From an uncultured Thermoguttaceae bacterium (GTDB lineage: Bacteria > Planctomycetota > Planctomycetia > Pirellulales > Thermoguttaceae): a DNA stretch of 54,643 bases. The stretch is taken from the NCBI GenBank assembly GCA_938042245.1, contig CALIRO010000053.1:1-54643 (forward strand), given 5' to 3'. The notes under the pieces were generated by a model that was given only the letters and a program-made list of their open reading frames with translations, ran no database searches and was not told the origin of the DNA. The position numbers were made by a program, and so were the translations under genes. Shown here one piece after another: positions 52,559-54,643 of the stretch; within the stretch, counting starts at the first letter, position 1, and every line of letters starts with the position of its first letter.

Positions 52559-54643
52559 ATGCAGAGCTTTTGCCAGGTCAAGCGGGTTTCTGAAAAAGGG
52601 GTTTCCTTGGTAGGGCGGAAAGCGGTTCTGGCCTGGGCGGCGGCTGTCCTGGTGGGTTTGGCGATTGCCCCACCTGCCTTGGCCGCCGTAATCGGTTGGT
52701 GGCGGTTTGAAGGCACGCCGGGCCAGCAGATCACCTCGGTCCCTAATGCCGCCAATCCAGGCACCCTGGATGGTGTGCCAGAAAGTGCCGCTGTGTACAG
52801 TGGCCTTCTGCCCGGCGACTATATTTACGATCCGATGACCGGCAACGTCTCTACCAACACCGCGTCGTTGGATATGGGTGGGGCGAATCGCTCGGTAACC
52901 ATTCCTTATGATCCTCTTCTAAATGCCTCCAGTTTTACCATCGAGGTCTTCTTCCGCATCGGCGCGGACCAGGGGAGTTATCCGAGTTATATCAACCGGA
53001 TGCAGAGCAACCGGGGTTGGCAATTGGACATCGATCCCAATGAAAACGCCCGCGCCCGGTTCGATACCGCTGCCCAGACGAATCAAGTCGTTGGTTCGAC
53101 CAGCGCCCAATACCTAGGCATCGGCCGATGGAATCACACCGCGGTTACCTTTAATGGTTCCACCAAAGGGATCACTCATTACACCAATTATGGAAATGCC
53201 GCTACCCGAACACTTACCGGCGATGCCGCGGATGTTACTACGAACCTTACTTTGAACCTGATTTTAGGCTCTTGGGCGGCCTCGGCAGGTACGGCCATCG
53301 ACGAGGTCCGCTTCCATGACACGGTGCTACAGCCTTCCCAATTTCTCCGAGCCATCCCGGCTTCAGCGCTTACGCCGCTTTCGCAGTTGGACGATCCGCA
53401 GCCTGGTTTTAGCGCCCATATCGTTCGCGTCAATAGCAACTTAGACAATATGGCCCAAGTGGCCACGGCGTTGACCCGAAAACCGGGCGATTTTGATCAT
53501 TCGGCTTCTCAGGTTACTGTAGTTGCTTATGCGGATATTGACCTGGCAGGCAATTACAGCAATCCGGTGGGCGTCTTAGCCGGGGATCAGCATTCCAGCG
53601 GGGCAAGCCCTGAAGATTATGCGATTCGTTTGGCCGGGTATATCTACGTACCCTTGGATAATTATCAACGCACTTTTGCCTTCTCGGCCGACGACGGCTG
53701 GGAGTTCCGCATCGGCGGAAGTACCATCAACTCAGGTACCGGGACGACTCCCATTTTAGTCCCCTTTACCTTCCCGACCGCCGGGTACTATCCGATCGAC
53801 ATTTTATATCGAAACCGCAGCGGCGGCGCCGGCCTTGAAGTGAGCTCTGCTCCGGGCATTCAAAGCAGTTGGAATTCCACCGACTTCAAAATCTTAGGAA
53901 CCGATCAGGACTTTCCCGTGTATCAGCGGCCGGATGCGATGCCGCCGGCAACCGATTGGGGCCCCAACGCGGCAGGACCGGCCAGCTACACCGGTCCGGT
54001 CAACCCAGCTCTGGCAGACGGACTGCGCGTGAGCATCTTTAATCGGGGGGCCAGCTCGGCCAATATCCACGACGCCATGGTCTATGCCTGGCGCAATACG
54101 CCTAGCACCACCACCAAATCCAGTATCATTGATTACTATGACCCTCAAAACGGCAGCCAAGGCAGTTTTTCTGGCACTCTGCCTTGGCCGCACAACACCT
54201 CCGGCGACGATAATTACTTTATTTCCCAAGCCAGCGGCGCTTTGTATTTCCCCCAGGCGGGCGATTATGCGTTTGCCGTAGGCAGCGACGATGGTTTCCG
54301 CCTGCGGGTGGGCAATCAAGTGATTAGCATCTTTAGTAGCACCCGTGGGCATCCGAGCGGCACAGCCAATGTCGGTTACATCCGCATCCCACAACCCGGC
54401 CTGTATCCGTTTGAGTTTTATCAGTTCGAAAACACCGGTGGCTCCTCGGCCGAAATCTCGGTCAAAAAGACCGGCGATCTGATCTTTTTCGGCAAAACAA
54501 CCCGAGACCCCGCCCAAAATAGCTTTGAACGGGACCTCAACAATAACCAAGCCGGTGTGAAAGCGTTTGCCGTTACCCCCAAGGTCCAGTGGCAGCAGGT
54601 GGGCCATGAGCTGTTGGCCCGCGTCTATGCCGAGGTGGACGCC
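52559..54643 (+). CDS. Secreted LamG / PA14-like protein, 3' end outside the window
   Basis: The frame is open from ATG 52559 to the window end, 695 codons without a stop. GGAG lies seven bases upstream. A signal peptide (AVLAWAAAVLVGLAIAPPALAA) ends near residue 43. A LamG domain (about 55-250) runs from VIGWWRFEGTPGQ through SFTIEVFFRIG to AIDEVRFHDTVL. Two PA14-like blocks follow: FAFSADDGWEFRIGG near residue 378 and DYAFAVGSDDGFRLRVG near 567, each with the DDG motif. Such proteins are exported and thought to bind glycans. The end, and whether there is a PEP-CTERM tail as in the LamG gene at 5319, cannot be seen. Confidence 0.85.
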   Translation, partial: MQSFCQVKRVSEKGVSLVGRKAVLAWAAAVLVGLAIAPPALAAVIGWWRFEGTPGQQITSVPNAANPGTLDGVPESAAVYSGLLPGDYIYDPMTGNVSTNTASLDMGGANRSVTIPYDPLLNASSFTIEVFFRIGADQGSYPSYINRMQSNRGWQLDIDPNENARARFDTAAQTNQVVGSTSAQYLGIGRWNHTAVTFNGSTKGITHYTNYGNAATRTLTGDAADVTTNLTLNLILGSWAASAGTAIDEVRFHDTVLQPSQFLRAIPASALTPLSQLDDPQPGFSAHIVRVNSNLDNMAQVATALTRKPGDFDHSASQVTVVAYADIDLAGNYSNPVGVLAGDQHSSGASPEDYAIRLAGYIYVPLDNYQRTFAFSADDGWEFRIGGSTINSGTGTTPILVPFTFPTAGYYPIDILYRNRSGGAGLEVSSAPGIQSSWNSTDFKILGTDQDFPVYQRPDAMPPATDWGPNAAGPASYTGPVNPALADGLRVSIFNRGASSANIHDAMVYAWRNTPSTTTKSSIIDYYDPQNGSQGSFSGTLPWPHNTSGDDNYFISQASGALYFPQAGDYAFAVGSDDGFRLRVGNQVISIFSSTRGHPSGTANVGYIRIPQPGLYPFEFYQFENTGGSSAEISVKKTGDLIFFGKTTRDPAQNSFERDLNNNQAGVKAFAVTPKVQWQQVGHELLARVYAEVDA

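Noticed and set aside
53894..54607. A 237-codon minus-strand frame at the right edge
   Set aside because: Antisense to the open LamG/PA14 gene, which has a ribosome binding site, signal peptide and recognisable domains.

Overview
The window looks like a chromosome segment from a planctomycete, most likely of the Pirellulales. The grounds are two large secreted LamG proteins (one with DUF2341 and a PEP-CTERM tail, one with PA14-like blocks), a ceramidase-family exported enzyme, repeat-rich exported proteins with no recognised family, long intergenic regions full of palindromes, and a plant-like glucuronokinase next to galU. No rRNA, tRNA, CRISPR array, prophage or intact insertion sequence was seen. 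The lineage is inferred from gene content and codon style, not from a marker gene.

Layout. Positions 1-20150 hold mostly single metabolic, transport and surface genes in mixed orientation: an ABC-2 permease, acylphosphatase, a GntP permease, a LamG/DUF2341/PEP-CTERM protein, endonuclease IV, a ceramidase-family protein, a DUF2784 protein, galU plus a glucuronokinase-like GHMP kinase, smpB, lipA, a cupin, a LuxR-type regulator with a degenerate receiver, and a 694-residue exported protein with 12 copies of a D-x2-G-x-D-x-Y repeat. Positions 20332-47292 are a nearly continuous minus-strand flagellar region. Positions 47647-54643 carry a degenerate alpha/beta-hydrolase, malate dehydrogenase, an exported protein with an internal duplication, and a LamG/PA14 gene cut off by the window end.

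Flagellar region, in transcription order: a membrane-anchored TPR protein, a FlgN-like coiled-coil protein, a soluble histidine kinase, a sigma-54-dependent NtrC-type regulator; then a near-perfect sigma-54 promoter (TGGCAC-N5-TTGCA, 41476-41461); then flgB, flgC, fliE, fliF, fliG, fliH, fliI, fliJ, a MotE-like gene, fliK, flgD, flgE, flbD, motA, motB, fliL, fliN, fliO, fliP, fliQ, fliR, flhB. This covers the proximal rod, MS ring, export gate and ATPase, hook and stator. FliM, FlhA, distal rod, hook-filament junction and filament genes are not in the window. The kinase/regulator pair immediately upstream of a sigma-54 promoter fits an FlgS/FlgR-type checkpoint circuit.

The observations that most deserve a second look are: FliN carrying four FliM-like EIxxLL motifs in a cluster without fliM; a hook protein with two tandem inserted beta domains; the 12-repeat exported protein; the exported protein with two related halves; an apparent one-base frameshift in the signal peptide of the LamG/PEP-CTERM gene; a ceramidase-like enzyme with Thr at the nucleophile position whose C-terminal coding tail recurs downstream as degenerate copies; a hydrolase that appears to have lost two of its three catalytic residues; and several imperfect direct-repeat pairs spaced about 71-85 nt apart at unrelated sites.
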